A stretch of DNA of 64,000 nt from Solea solea (taxonomy: Eukaryota; Chordata; Actinopteri; Pleuronectiformes; Soleidae), in the NCBI RefSeq assembly GCF_958295425.1, contig NC_081138.1, forward strand, positions 3,060,001 through 3,124,000, in the 5' to 3' direction. The position numbers were made by a program, and so were the translations under genes. Below, piece by piece: positions 24,392 through 35,900 of this stretch. A model generated the notes under the pieces. The model was not told where the DNA came from and made no database searches. It worked only from the letters and a program-made list of their open reading frames with translations. The stretch's first letter is position 1. The number at the start of each line of letters is the position of its first letter.

Positions 24392-24989
24392 TACGACGGA
24401 GTAGTAGGGCCACATTGAGGGGGAAAAAACTTCACAGTCTTCAAGAATAAAGTCTTAGTTTACGAGATTAAAGTCGTAAATTTACAAATGTATTCTTGTT
24501 AATTTACGACTTTAATCTCATAAATTTTACGACTTTATTCTTGTTAATTTTACGACTTTATTCTCGTTAATTTTACGACTTTAATCCTCTTTAAAGAGAT
24601 TAAAGTCGAGAGAATAAAATCTTAATTTACGAGAATAAAGTCGACTTCATTCTCGTGAATCAAGACTTTATTCTCATGACTTTAATCTCTTTAAAAAGGG
24701 AAAAAAAATCCCAGAAGTCGTACATTTACGAGAATAAAGTCGTAAATTTATGAGATCAAAGTTGTAAATTTACGAGAATAAAGTCGTAATATTCTAACCT
24801 GTTGTTTTAGAAGAGGAGAGCAAGAAAACACATCTTTTCCGCAGAAAGAACCAGGCGGACTCATTTTAACAACTCTCCTCTTCTAAAACAACAGGTTAGA
24901 ATATTACGACTTTATTCTCGTAAAATTAAGACTTTATTCTAGTAAATTTACGACTTTTTTTCTCAATGTGGTCCTAATACTCCATTGTA
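24392..24989. mobile_element. Inverted-repeat transposon with perfect 52-bp central hairpin
   Basis: The left end TACGACGGAGTAGTAGGGCC and the inverse right end TACAATGGAGTATTAGGACC match over about 28 bp. Flanking TGGGGG at 24386-24391 and 24990-24995 suggests a 6-bp target duplication. Between the ends are irregular units of TAAATTTACGACTTTATTCTCG in both orientations. At the centre, 24769-24820 and 24873-24924 are perfect 52-bp inverted repeats with a 52-bp loop. No transposase frame is present. End sequence and array-lined layout resemble the element at 12687-13778. Confidence 0.85.
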
Positions 24990-26638
24990 TGGGGGTAAGT
25001 GGGTGATAAGAAAAACAGGAACTTATACACTTCCTTTCACAATCACAAGACATTTTAATTGTTGGCCAAAGTTTGATCACTCTCTATTGAGCTGATGTTA
25101 TGTCTCCTTCCTTGTTGTTTACTATAAAATAAAAAAATTAATGAATAGAATAGTTAATCATGTAACTTCCTTCCTTCCTTAGAACTATCTAAAACAAACT
25201 TTTTTCAATTTTAAAAGTAGGCTAAAAATGAATTGTTTTAATAAATAAGTATGTCTTTAAAGTTAAATTTGGAAATACAATGCTGAATATTTGCCACTCT
25301 TACTTTATGACAGATGTTACTGTATGAACATATAGTTTGAGACTGTTAAACAAGACAAAACAAGCAACAGGGAAATGTCACCTGATGTTTTTGGGAAACT
25401 GTGATGATATTTATGACTTTTACAGCCAAAAAGATTCACAGGGAACACAATCAATGGGATGAAAATCACTAGTTACATAGCTATTGTTAGTGACCTTCAT
25501 TGTTAGATTTTTTTCCCCCAGTATGTGTTTATTTATCTATCCAGAGACACACAAGTTAATATAAGATAATGAAATGCAAGATAGAGAAGAGATGAGGACA
25601 ATGAAGCGGAGAGAGAGAGAGATGAGAAAAGAGAGGCAATCCTGGGAAAATCTGTGATTTCCTCTCAGCGACACAGAGATAATGTGACAATGGGACCAAA
25701 CCAAACCATTTAAAGGGAAAAGGAAAGTGACAAAATAGAAAGTAGGAGGCATTAAGGACAGACAAAGATACCAACAGTTGTTAATAGTGGAGTTCAGGCT
25801 TTTTGGTACAACAACTATTTACATTTTGTGCTCAACATATTTCATCCAGTGAGTATTTTTAAATTTTTTCCTCTTTTAATACTCAGCTTGTGTACTTTAC
25901 TAACTGCTGTTGACTCACTCCTGAAACAGACACAGGTGAGCGACGAGAGAGCAGGACACGCTGAGGCAGTGAGGCAGGACAGCAGGACAGAGTTTAGGCA
26001 ATGCCACCAGATTATAATATAGAGCAGGAATAACAGTTGCTCCGGTCGGAGCCATTAGCTCTGAATGACGCTTATTTGCATATGAATCATGAGCATGGCA
26101 GTGGAGGCTGGAGGCAAGAAGCCACGATGCACAAAGCCATGTTTACAGAGTGCACGGTTACTGATCGTGTTTACTGTCATGGCCAAACATGCTTGCTCTC
26201 TGTGGCCCCACTGCCAGCGAACACCAACAGAAAAAACATCAGTCAACAACAGCAACAACAACACCGCCAGAGCAGCGGCATTAAATCACTGTGTACATTC
26301 AACTCAAGGTCACCGTGTGATCAAAAGGGAAAAGCTTAACAGACGACGAAGAGGAGAATTCATATTCAGTGCCTACAACATGCGTTTTTAGCGTCTATTG
26401 TACTCATTGTTTCCATGTTTCTGAACAATACAGTGTGATGTAATTATTGTGTGGTTTTTTTTCGACCCTGTCAAGCAAAGTGACATCCCATTTGGAAGAG
26501 CTGCATCATTTTTATCTGCCGCCGTTACTGCTTGTCAATATATTCACCTCTTTATTTCAAGCAGCTGCGTTTGAAATGTCTGCCCGCGCCACCGAAACCA
26601 CTCTGACATGCACCAGCCTGGCTGATATGATTTTGAGT

Positions 26639-26646
26639 GTGTGTGC

Positions 26647-26677
<31 letters not shown>

Positions 26678-26682
26678 GGGGG
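26639..26682. repeat. (GT)n followed by G22 beside the syt7 transmembrane exon
   Basis: An alternating GT tract runs directly into 22 consecutive G (26661-26682). In the syt7 transcript this is C22 then (CA)n, beginning 25 nt into the intron, just past the GTAAGT donor. CA repeats are known hnRNP L sites and C runs bind PCBP proteins; an effect here is inference. On the plus strand the G run is a strong quadruplex candidate. Confidence 0.9.
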
Positions 26683-26706
26683 TGAAAAATAAACACAGTA
26701 ACTTAC

Positions 26707-26810
26707 CAGTTTGCGCTGACACCAGGTGCAGACGCCACAGAGAGCTACCAGCCACACGGCACATACTACAAACGCAACAGACACCAGGAACACACTGAGA
26801 GACACTGAGC
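26707..26810 (-). CDS. syt7: syt7 transmembrane exon (internal, 104 nt)
   Basis: This exon encodes the single membrane-spanning segment of synaptotagmin-7, a vesicle and lysosome Ca2+ sensor for exocytosis and membrane repair. Read on the minus strand, it runs from a CTCAG acceptor at 26811-26815 to a GTAAGT donor at 26706-26701. It enters needing two bases to finish a codon and ends on a complete codon. The peptide is 34 residues plus a split Gly: a hydrophobic stretch, then ALCGVCTWCQRKL. In mammalian Syt7 the same place reads LCGLCHWCQRKL, so the three juxtamembrane cysteines known to be palmitoylated and the CQRKL exon end are kept. The luminal side is divergent: SVSLS stands where mammals have an Arg-Asp pair just before the membrane. 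A 22-base G run lies 18 bases beyond the donor motif. The exon with the start codon was not found. Confidence 0.9.
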
Positions 26811-27471
26811 CTGAGGGAGAGAAAGACAAAGACGGAGAAGACAGAGACACACAGAGAGACCCATATTAGTATCAGTGCATCAGCTGCCCTTTTCGGAGAT
26901 TTAAAGTTGACTTTAATGTTGCAACACATGCGACAAAACCCCCCCCCCATTTTGGCGGAATATAAAGATTTAATCAGTAGCGAAGCCTCTTGTGTTCCTT
27001 CCTTTCCCCATTCATCTATGTCATCTGTCGACTCAAACAGATATCGAAGGGGTGGAGGACAGAAAGACAAAGAAAATGTCCTCATGCTCATGTTTCCTGT
27101 GTGTATCAATATGAGCCGTGCACATGTCAGGAAGAGATTACATCACAGGGCCAGAAGTCATGCAATTACCAGCTTCCTATCGTGAATCCTTCACCAAATT
27201 TGTTTCCATCTCGACAGATGAAAACTTATTCCGGAGCCGCCCATTCCTCAGCTCCATTTCTTTCAATTACTGCCTCTCGACAATGCTGCTCATTCAGCTG
27301 TCTGCCAAGAAATTCAAAATGTCGTGGCGTGCTGGCTAAACAATGTTGACAAATGATAACTTCCTCTCGGAGCCTCTGCCTACCTTTTTATTCCTCTATT
27401 TCTCCTTTCATTTATACATGTTTTTTTTTTTTTCAATCTGAAAGGTTAAAGAAGTAGTTAACCCAACTTAA

Positions 27472-27642
27472 AGGCACAGTATGTAAGATTTATGTAAGAT
27501 GGTGTTGCCTGTTGCGGTTGAAAATCTCTCACCTCACCCTTCCATTCCGAGCACGTAGGAGAACATTCATACAATACATACACTCAATATTCTATGTCTG
27601 TCAAAGGGAAATAATTGCACCTAAATCTTACACACTGGACCT
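27472..27642. mobile_element. Intact TTAA-flanked MITE (171 bp)
   Basis: Inverted ends AGGCACAGTATGTAAGATTT and the inverse of AAATCTTACACACTGGACCT are bordered by TTAA at 27468-27471 and 27643-27646. This is the cleanest copy of the family also seen at 16267 and 3270. A right-hand end occurs near 20643-20668. Confidence 0.88.
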
Positions 27643-29281
27643 TTAATCTGCCTTATCTACCAGAGTCCTTTACAGTTTTTTACCCCCAAAACTGCTCTCC
27701 TTATATTCTTCAAACGACACCTTTTAAACCAGTTGATTCATGGTGGATTCAAACAGAACTGACTTGCAGGCTCCCTGCTTTTTATGCACATTATTTTCCA
27801 TATTTTCTCTATCTCTGCTCACTTTTAACGTTATATTAAATGTCCAAATATACTTAACCCTTAGTACACAGAGCATTTAGGCTGCTTTTTTCCCCCATAA
27901 CTATGTTAAAATGTACAGTATACACACATAATTTATACTATACATGACAATCTGACCATTTTCACAAACTATATAAACACACCTGAACAAAAAGTACTCA
28001 AAATGTTTCAAATCAGATTAGAATTGATGAAAGTTGGAAACTTGGTTTATCAAACTTTGACTCAACATCACATAAGAAGACTGAAGAAAGCCTGACCTAT
28101 AAACACACACCCCAGGATGTCCATATAAGGAGTTGTGCATGATTCCCACAGCAATTTCCCAAGGGTGCACCTGCGGCACAGATCGGCACTCTAAGGGTTA
28201 ACAAAGAAAATAAGCTCTAACCGTTAAAACGATGTTGTCTTGTCTCAGTGCCATTCAGTGTTTAGTAGCAGAGAATCCATTGTTTCTTGTCATAAATACA
28301 TAATCACCTCAAGGCTGACTGGCACAACACAATATAATATCCATCCTCCAAGACATTAGTTATTTAAGTTGTTTTTTTTATATGTGCAGTTCTTTTCACC
28401 TGTTTGATAAGATAATATTTTTGGCAATTAAGGTAACAAGACTGAATATTTCCCCCGCTACTTGCTCGCAACCTTCCAATTTGGCAACAGTGGGTGTGTT
28501 GTTTCTTTCTTTCAGAAGCATTTAAATGTTAACACATGGTGTTGCTGGGAGATTTATCTGAAATGTACTCCAGGAAACACAGCTGGAAAAAAGAACAACT
28601 TCTGTCAGACCCTTCAGAGGAGCGAGACCTCTGTCTGTGAACGACAGAGTTGAACCGCTTTTCACTGGGGATGTTATCAGCGGGATGGATTGATGATTTC
28701 AGCTATTAACTCACGAGAAACACTCATTTTCCACAAGACGAGGCATCTGGATATTTTACCTGGATAAAGAAAAACACATTAATTCAAGCTGCTAATACAG
28801 GGAATTGTCATTAGGATGCCATGAGACAACAGTTGGAGATGGTGGAGCTCTGACTCTCACTGCATTCAGATCTCACAATGATGTCCATTGACCACAATAT
28901 AAAGAGCAATGTGTGGCCAACAACTCCTCTTTGGGAATACTGAGTAATAACCAAAACACTGTCACATGTCAACATGACGTATGCCCACAGGTGCATGGTC
29001 TCGCCTCACTCACACGCCTCTGATAAGCATTTGTCACAGAATTTTTGTCCGCCATTTTTTAACAGTAGAATCTACTTCTGAGACTCAAACTCTTATGACA
29101 CTGTCAGCCTCCGAACAGTTATAGTCAACAAACTTTGCTAGCACAATGTTGCCGCCGCCGCGTGCTTCCCCCTTTGACAGGCTTGACGAAAACTGAATAA
29201 CATCCTCCGTGCAAGGCAGGAATTTCAGTTGGCGACGCGAGAATCGAAACACTGTGATACTGAGAAACACAAACAGAGTCC

Positions 29282-29489
29282 AAACGTCCATTTTTCTGCG
29301 CCAATCTCAGCCAACACAGGGCGTTAGGTAGGGTACACCCCGGACAGTTCACCAGTCCATTGCAGGGACACATAGAGACACACAACCATTCACTCTCACA
29401 CTCACGGTCAATTGAGAGAGTCCAATTTATTGGTTTTTGGACTGCTGGAGGAAGCTGGAGTGTATTATTGCTGCAAAGGCAAGGGTGCT
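29282..29489 (-). mobile_element. tRNA-SINE copy, truncated, with 13-bp target duplication
   Basis: Flanked by a perfect ACAAACAGAGTCC at 29269-29281 and 29490-29502. Read on the minus strand it begins at TAGCACCCTTGCCTTTGCAG, so the A box is lost, and it has an internal deletion removing the B-box region. The body and the chequer of GTGAATGGTTGTGTGTCTC sequence match the copy at 1911. Confidence 0.88.
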
Positions 29490-29512
29490 ACAAACAGAGT
29501 CCGATTGACCTA

Positions 29513-29924
29513 AAGGAATTCTGCCGATTTGCATTTAACTTTGTATTACTAGAATAAAGGTAGTCTTTTTGAAAAATTGTGCCTCCCAACCTCAGTGAGA
29601 AATATCTTCATTATTTTCTTTGTTACGTGCCCACCAGTGACGCTTGGTCCTGTTAGCGTAACTGTTAGGCGGACACTGTTTGCATTCTGGGAATGAGGTC
29701 CCGTCTCCTAACGTGTGGGTCTAAAAAGTGCAGAATTAGCGTTGCAGTTTCAAGCCTCGGACCAAGGCTTTGACCAAGTGTCACTGGTGGGCACGTAACA
29801 AAAAAAAAAGAATGAAGATATTTCTCGACTCAGAGGAAACTAAGGTTGGGAAGCACAATTTTTCAAAAATACTACCCCTATTCTAGTAATACAAAGCTAA
29901 ATGCAAATCAGTGAAGTATTCCTT
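29513..29924. mobile_element. Foldback MITE with ~140-bp arms, TA-flanked
   Basis: The left arm 29513-29649 (AAGGAATTCTGCCGATTTGC to GTGACGCTTGGTC) is mirrored by the right arm 29772-29924 (GACCAAGTGTCAC to AAATCAGTGAAGTATTCCTT). It is flanked by TA on both sides, as expected for Tc1/mariner-type insertion. It sits 10 bp from the right target duplication of the adjacent SINE. There is no coding frame. Confidence 0.85.
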
Positions 29925-30645
29925 TAATCAGCGCTGTGTGTGTATTACATCCTTGGTCTTGGGACTTACTGAGCAGTACCCTAGCTCTAAATGCCTCATT
30001 TACATACTCAGATTGAATCTATATAATAGAAGTATCAGATTGATAATGATATCAAGTGTAAATGTAAATACATAACACATGCAGCTACATCTTGTAAAGC
30101 TTTAAACTACGCAGAAATTGGATTATTGTGTTCGACCTTGTGTCCTACCACTACAAGTGAGTCAGTTCAGCACCATGGACAGCATCCATCCCCATTGGAG
30201 CTCAGCAGCAGCAGATGCAGCAGCAGCACGTCTGGTTTGTTTCAGGTTGTGTAGTAAACACTTCTTGGACTATACATGTCAAATGAAGTGCAAGAGTGTC
30301 AGTTTCCTGAAGCTCTATCTTCTCGATTGCATGTGCGTTTTCAACAGCTTATCTCCCGCTACATATGACAAGGCCCACAACCACCACAATCACTCTTCCC
30401 ACACCACACGTGATTACAGAGGAGGATTGGGCATTGCTTTGTTGTTCAGCGCTCACTTAAATGTGGTCAGATCAAGTGACAACTGGTGGCGAAGTCACAC
30501 ATACATACACCTGAACTGAAACGTGAAGCTTGTGAAGATGATTGTGGTTGGGCCAGAGCAATGTTGAGGTTTTGCAACACAAAGTCTGGCTGAAACCAGG
30601 TTCAATCACACTGGTAAATCCACTATATGGGAGCATGATTTACAC

Positions 30646-30720
30646 CACATGTGTCAAACTGGTGGCCCGGGGACCACATGTGGCCCTCCAATCACTGTGC
30701 GAGGTGATGGAATAGAGACA
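30646..30720 (+). mobile_element. Left-end fragment of the TGTCAAACT hAT-like family
   Basis: CACATGTGTCAAACTGGTGG, then CCCGGGGACCACATGTGGCC, resembles the terminal region of the element at 21185-21940. The right end was not found. Confidence 0.55.
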
Positions 30721-31384
30721 GAATATAAGACTAAAAGTATTTAGCGGCAATATTTTTATAATAGTAATAAGACATTCGGTTGTAATCATTGCTTTATTAA
30801 ATGTATTACACTCAACATGAAATTACATATACTTAAGCTGTTTTAATCACAATTATCCTCGTCATTATTTGCTAAATTTTATTTATTTTTTTTATTTTGA
30901 TGTCAATTTTCACGATTGACATCATATTCTATTGAAGGAGAAACTCAAACTAGTGATTGAGACCACTAACTTATCATGGAAACATTTAGTAACGTAAATC
31001 AAATGAGAGGTAGGGAAATTTCCCCATAGACTTTAATTCAAACAGACTTATTTTTGACCCCTAGTGGATATTGAATATACTGCTACCCCCAGATTGTCTT
31101 CTGCAAGGAAGCTAGACATTTTTTTATATGCAGTCTACGGGTCAAACACAACTTAATTATTTAAGTAGCTCTGTCTGTTAGATCTCACATTTTCCACTGA
31201 TGGTGAGCTCATATGTTCCAAAGTAGCTGTAGCTGATATTTTTTTTTTTATCTAATTCCCTTTTAGATCTGTAGTACTGTAGTACTCACTTTTGAACATA
31301 AACAAGCTCCACTTTCTCCCCGTTTCTTAGGATTCAGATCTAATTTTGCCTGGTGACATTCCCACACTGCACACAGGAAGTGAT

Positions 31385-31615
31385 TTGATTGAAGTGTGAC
31401 AAGTGCAAACAGGATGATGACTGGAAACACAAAGAAGCGTCCACAAACAGTTCAAGGGGTGATTTCTATTGCTTGAAAACCCCCCAGCCATACAACAGTT
31501 TAACTGCTGTGCTGCTGCTGTATACGCACAAACATTCCCTCAATCAGTGTACAGTTACTGATGAACAACAATGTTACATTCTTACTGTTCACTGAATGTT
31601 ACACAGCACACCTTT
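31385..31615 (+). repeat. Interspersed repeat sharing a CTGCTGTATACGCACAAAC block
   Basis: The block GTGCTGCTGCTGTATACGCA, continuing CAAACATTCCCTCAATCAG, recurs at 32990-33090 (CTGCTGATGTATATGCACAA) and 46575-46650 (CTGCAGCTGTATACACACAA), each followed by CTCCCTCAGT-type sequence and TGACAGT. The family and the element ends are not identified. Confidence 0.55.
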
Positions 31616-32584
31616 AAAGCTTAAAGTCGTGGTTCCAATCCTGTTAACATAGTTTGGTGTGGATGCTTCCTAATTACCAAGAAAGTGTTGAGTGCAGGTG
31701 ATATTTTAGGAATGTGGCAACTACTCTTATCTGGTAGCTGAAACCCCGCAGGCCTCTGAGGACATACTGTACTGTGGAAATATCCACACTGTCTCCACAA
31801 CACAAGGAATTAGAAGAAAATTCAAGAAGCGAAAAACCTTGAGTGCACCTTCTCTTCTAATTGCCTGCATATGTCAAGCTACTTAAATAACACATTTGAG
31901 AAAAGCTCATTTGTATCGACAAAAGCAGGAATGCATGGATTTCATGGATTTTCCTCCCTAATTAGTCCACGTGCTTGTATCTCACTCGTCGCCGCTGTCG
32001 CCCCGTCTTTGAACCACGTCTTCAGTGGCGGTGCGATGATGTAACGTCAGGTCACGGAGGGTTCAATCAACGTGGGGAACCTCCAGCTGCAGCGCCATGT
32101 GCTTTGCCTGGTGTCACGCTGATAGCCTCCTATGGCACGGAGTATAAACAAGACCGCTGCAGTACTGCCGCTGTCACTCAGACACTCCGTCTTTCTCTGC
32201 GTGTATTATTTTGAAACGAGGGCACAGATCATTTATCATTCATTGTTTTTTTTCTCCCCCCCCCCCCCTCCATCAATTATTCATTATTTATCGCTAAATG
32301 TAATCCAATGACTGTTTCATTTGTTTACTAAACGCTTACGGGCGGAAGAGAATATGTCAGTGTCAACAAGCAATTATTTTCATTCAAGATGTAATTATAT
32401 CATTTATAATTAGCTTAAATGATGGTACTGCTCGTCTAAAAAATAGCCCTCATAAAAAGTCACCCCCTCCCTCCTGTGCAGCTCCCTGTTCAACCAGCAG
32501 TCTCGTGATAATTATTCAAAATGTTGTTGGTCTTTTTATTTTGTGAGACGGTGCCTTGAGCACACTACTTTGTATACAGTAACT

Positions 32585-32960
32585 CTGTAAGGTGGAAAGT
32601 TTTTGTGTACTTGTACTAATTTAAGTCATTTTTTTTAATTTGTAATTTTACTTTTACTTAAGTATTTATTGTACTTCACTACATTTTAAATCACATATGT
32701 TACTGAGTCAAATAAGATGTTGGCCTGAATATAAATAAATGAATAAATACATAAATAAATTCACACACCAGAGTCTCTGGCAGTGAAAGAGGACAGGTGA
32801 ATTGGCGCTAATTAACGAGGAAGTTAAAGCGTTTGTGACCTTTGACCCATTTTGACTGATACATTATGTATTTAGATATTTTATTTTGTCAGAACTGTAA
32901 TTTCTAAAGGTTTGTTGGAGTATGACTGAATACAAGAAAAGGTTTCTACTCGTTCAGCAG
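32585..32960 (+). mobile_element. hAT relative with a single minisatellite unit
   Basis: It begins AAGGTGGAAAGTTTTTGTG and carries acttttacttaagta-type sequence, then one GAGGACAGGTGAATTGGCG. This is followed by gacctttgacccattttgac, also present in the elements at 43780 and 57610. It has only one unit of the 17-bp repeat that is expanded in those copies. The right end is decayed. Confidence 0.7.
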
Positions 32961-35900
32961 TTTAACAAAATAAACACATCTTGTACCCGCCCGCCCCTGT
33001 GCTGCTGATGTATATGCACAAACGCTCCCTCAGTCACGTCTGACAGTAGTGCTTGACAAACAGTGTCACGTCCTTTCTGTTCATTAAGACCATACAGAGG
33101 CAGAATAATAACAACCTAAATCACCACAAGAGTAACTAAACTCCCTCTGAAGCTAACTTTTGATTTTGAAAAATGCCAAGAAGTGGGTGAGGGGACAGGA
33201 GTAGTGAAATGTGAAAGTTGTAGCCATCTAACAAGGTGCTCCATGAGATGAGCGCCTCAATCTCTTTCTCTGCATTTCCAGCGGTGGAGAGAGAGAGAGA
33301 GAGAGAGAGAAGGGCGACAGCTGTGGTATTAATAAAAGGGGGGAGGAGTCAGGGACAATTAGCCTTTCACTGATTAGACAAGGTGACAAAAGAATATACC
33401 AGTGATGCAAGCACTGACTAAACAATTTACAACAAATAGTATATATACAATAATAATACAACAATAGTACAACTATAATTTCAATACTTTAAACAAAACC
33501 TGGATCAGTAAATAACAATATTAGATATAAGTATACACTGGTTTTCACTGGTTTAGTAAATATTCTGGAATACCGTTTATTAATGCACCTGTGTATGCAA
33601 ATTTCATTTTCTCTCCCGCACACTTGCTGCATATTCATCAGCGTCCCTTTGTTGGTTCGCTCACTGTTGAATGGTCTTGAAATTGCTTTCTTTGTGCCGG
33701 TATTCGCGATGACGCATTGGGAAACACAAACAAGGTTAAACTCGAAATAAAATGCCATTTCAAGCGAGACACTTTTCGACACAACTCTTTCTCCCGCGCA
33801 CGACACAGTGAGTCACTTCCAACTCTCGACTCGGCGTTACAGTGCGTTTAACTCACAGCTGAAAACCTCTTTTTAATGACTTGCACCGAGCTTAATTAGA
33901 GTGAAAATCACCTGTGTGACTGTGCAACCTGCTAAACCACTAAAGTCTGTTGCATACCATGATGCAGGAAACACAAATATGACAGAGAAAACAGATGAGG
34001 TGGTGGCGAACATCTGTTTCCCTTAGACGTATTAAAGCTCTGATAACCTGATAAACCTGATAGCTCAGGTTTTTGTTTTTTTTGTGAGGTATTGATATAT
34101 TATTTACACTGACGTCTCACTCATTAAACACTCTTGTATGTACTGGAGATTGCAAACTGCTCATTACCTATCTCGCACCAAACTCTATAGGGAATAATCT
34201 TAATTAGACGCCGGTCTACTGCAGTAAACACATTCCGGAGATAGCGTTGACGTAAGCAGGTGTAGTTTTTATTAGGTTAGCCTTTTGTCAAGTGGGTAAA
34301 ATCTGTTTTTCCTTGTCGGCAGCCACGTTCTCAAGTGTACGGCTCCCAGGCAGGGTCACTCGGTGATCTCAGTTATCTCATTATGTACTTGTACTCTCCC
34401 TTTAAAAGCGGCAAAGACATATGATTTGATTACATAAATATTATGTAATGGGTTTTTTTTTTATATATCTATTTATTACAATCATCATCTGACAAATAAG
34501 GACTGTTGTTGTTGTTGGTTTTTGACATTTTCTGAAAATGTCAGCGAACACTTCACGTCCGACATGACTCAGTTTGGCATCTATTGCGCTAAAGAGCAAC
34601 ACGTTTTCCTTCCTTATCAGAAAAAATATGAATCCTCTCTTTTACTATTACTATTAACTTGAGCCGTACGCACACTGTTGAGTGACATAGAAATAAAGAT
34701 TGTGGATGTGGTACCAAACTGAAAAACAGTGTAATAATCTTTTAAGGTGAGGCTCAAACAACCCTCCACTATACCAGAGTCTCTCTCCACTGAAAGTGCC
34801 CCTCATTCTCGCTGCGTCATCTCTCTTTCCCCCTGCTGCGCTTATCTGTTCCTGTTCAGTTCACTCAGCCCCTGGTGTCGGCGCCTGGCACGACACAGAG
34901 AAAATAAGCTCGGTCACCGGAGACCCCCCCAGAAGAGAATCCCATGCTGTAGGTCAGCACAACACGGAGAGGAGAGGGGCTGCCACCTGCGGGAGGTGAC
35001 CCTCGCCTGGACTGACACAATGGACGCATGGCCAGAGGAGTGGCAAACAGTGCAGGGAATATATGTGTTCAATTATCCTGAAAACCAGAGAGGAATGAAA
35101 GAGAAAATAGTCTACTAAAACATTAAGGAACTAAAAGGAAGGACTTTTTTTAAATATCCATATCCATGTCATCACCAAAATCAAATCTGTGGGTCATAGC
35201 CTGCATCCCCACAAATGTTCATCCATATCTATCCTTTCATTTTTGAGATATGCTGCTCACAGAGAAACAGACTAAATGTGGCCATGTACAGTATATAACC
35301 TTCTCTGTTCATGAAACCATCATCGGCAAGGTTCCCCTTATGTTGAGCCTCTCCGTCACATGCAGAAAAGTTAGCTTTGCAGACGTTTACAAGCGATTTC
35401 AGCGACTAAGTCGTCAATGAGCAATTATCTGCGTCATTAAATCATGAAAAACACGACTATCCACGACATTACTTAAACTATTAGCTTGATAATTACGTTC
35501 CACAATTTACTCTACTGCACCAGGAGAAGTAAATGAACGTCTTAATTCAGAGAGCGGCTTCCTGTTGCTCACTCAGCTCACAGAAACTCAACAAAGAGAC
35601 ACGTGTCGCCTTATTATTTACAATCCAATTTCCTTAAAATACTGCACGGCCTAAAAATGATCGCAGATGACATAAAATATCACGTTTGTTTAATGCCAAA
35701 ATAAATGCTTTTGTCAAAATATGCATCTCTTAATTTCTTTACCATAGATTAATATCTGGAAAATTGTTTAATTTACACGTTTTCGTGCAATATGTGTTAG
35801 CTCTGCAGCTCAAAATTGACCAGAAGCTCTGCCCACAATCTCAGTATTTCTGCTCCACTGGACTTCACCTTTGACGACCTTTACTTTAAGCCCCTGTTTC

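Larger units (their letters stand above)
18290..26706 (-). other. syt7 intron between transmembrane and juxtamembrane exons
   Basis: This is an 8.4-kb intron. It holds a TTAA-element end near 20643-20668 and a composite hAT-like element at about 21185-21940. It also holds a CA tract at 22829-22853 and the inverted-repeat element at 24392-24989. No extra exon could be supported. Confidence 0.8.

Noticed and set aside
26552..27109. 185-codon minus-strand frame overlapping the syt7 transmembrane exon
   Set aside because: It is in a different frame from the CQRKL peptide and crosses the splice sites and the C22 tract.
27521..27570. Minus-strand ATG followed by GTGAGG as a candidate first syt7 exon
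   Set aside because: Wrong exit phase (two bases instead of one), and the sequence lies inside the TTAA MITE at 27472-27642.
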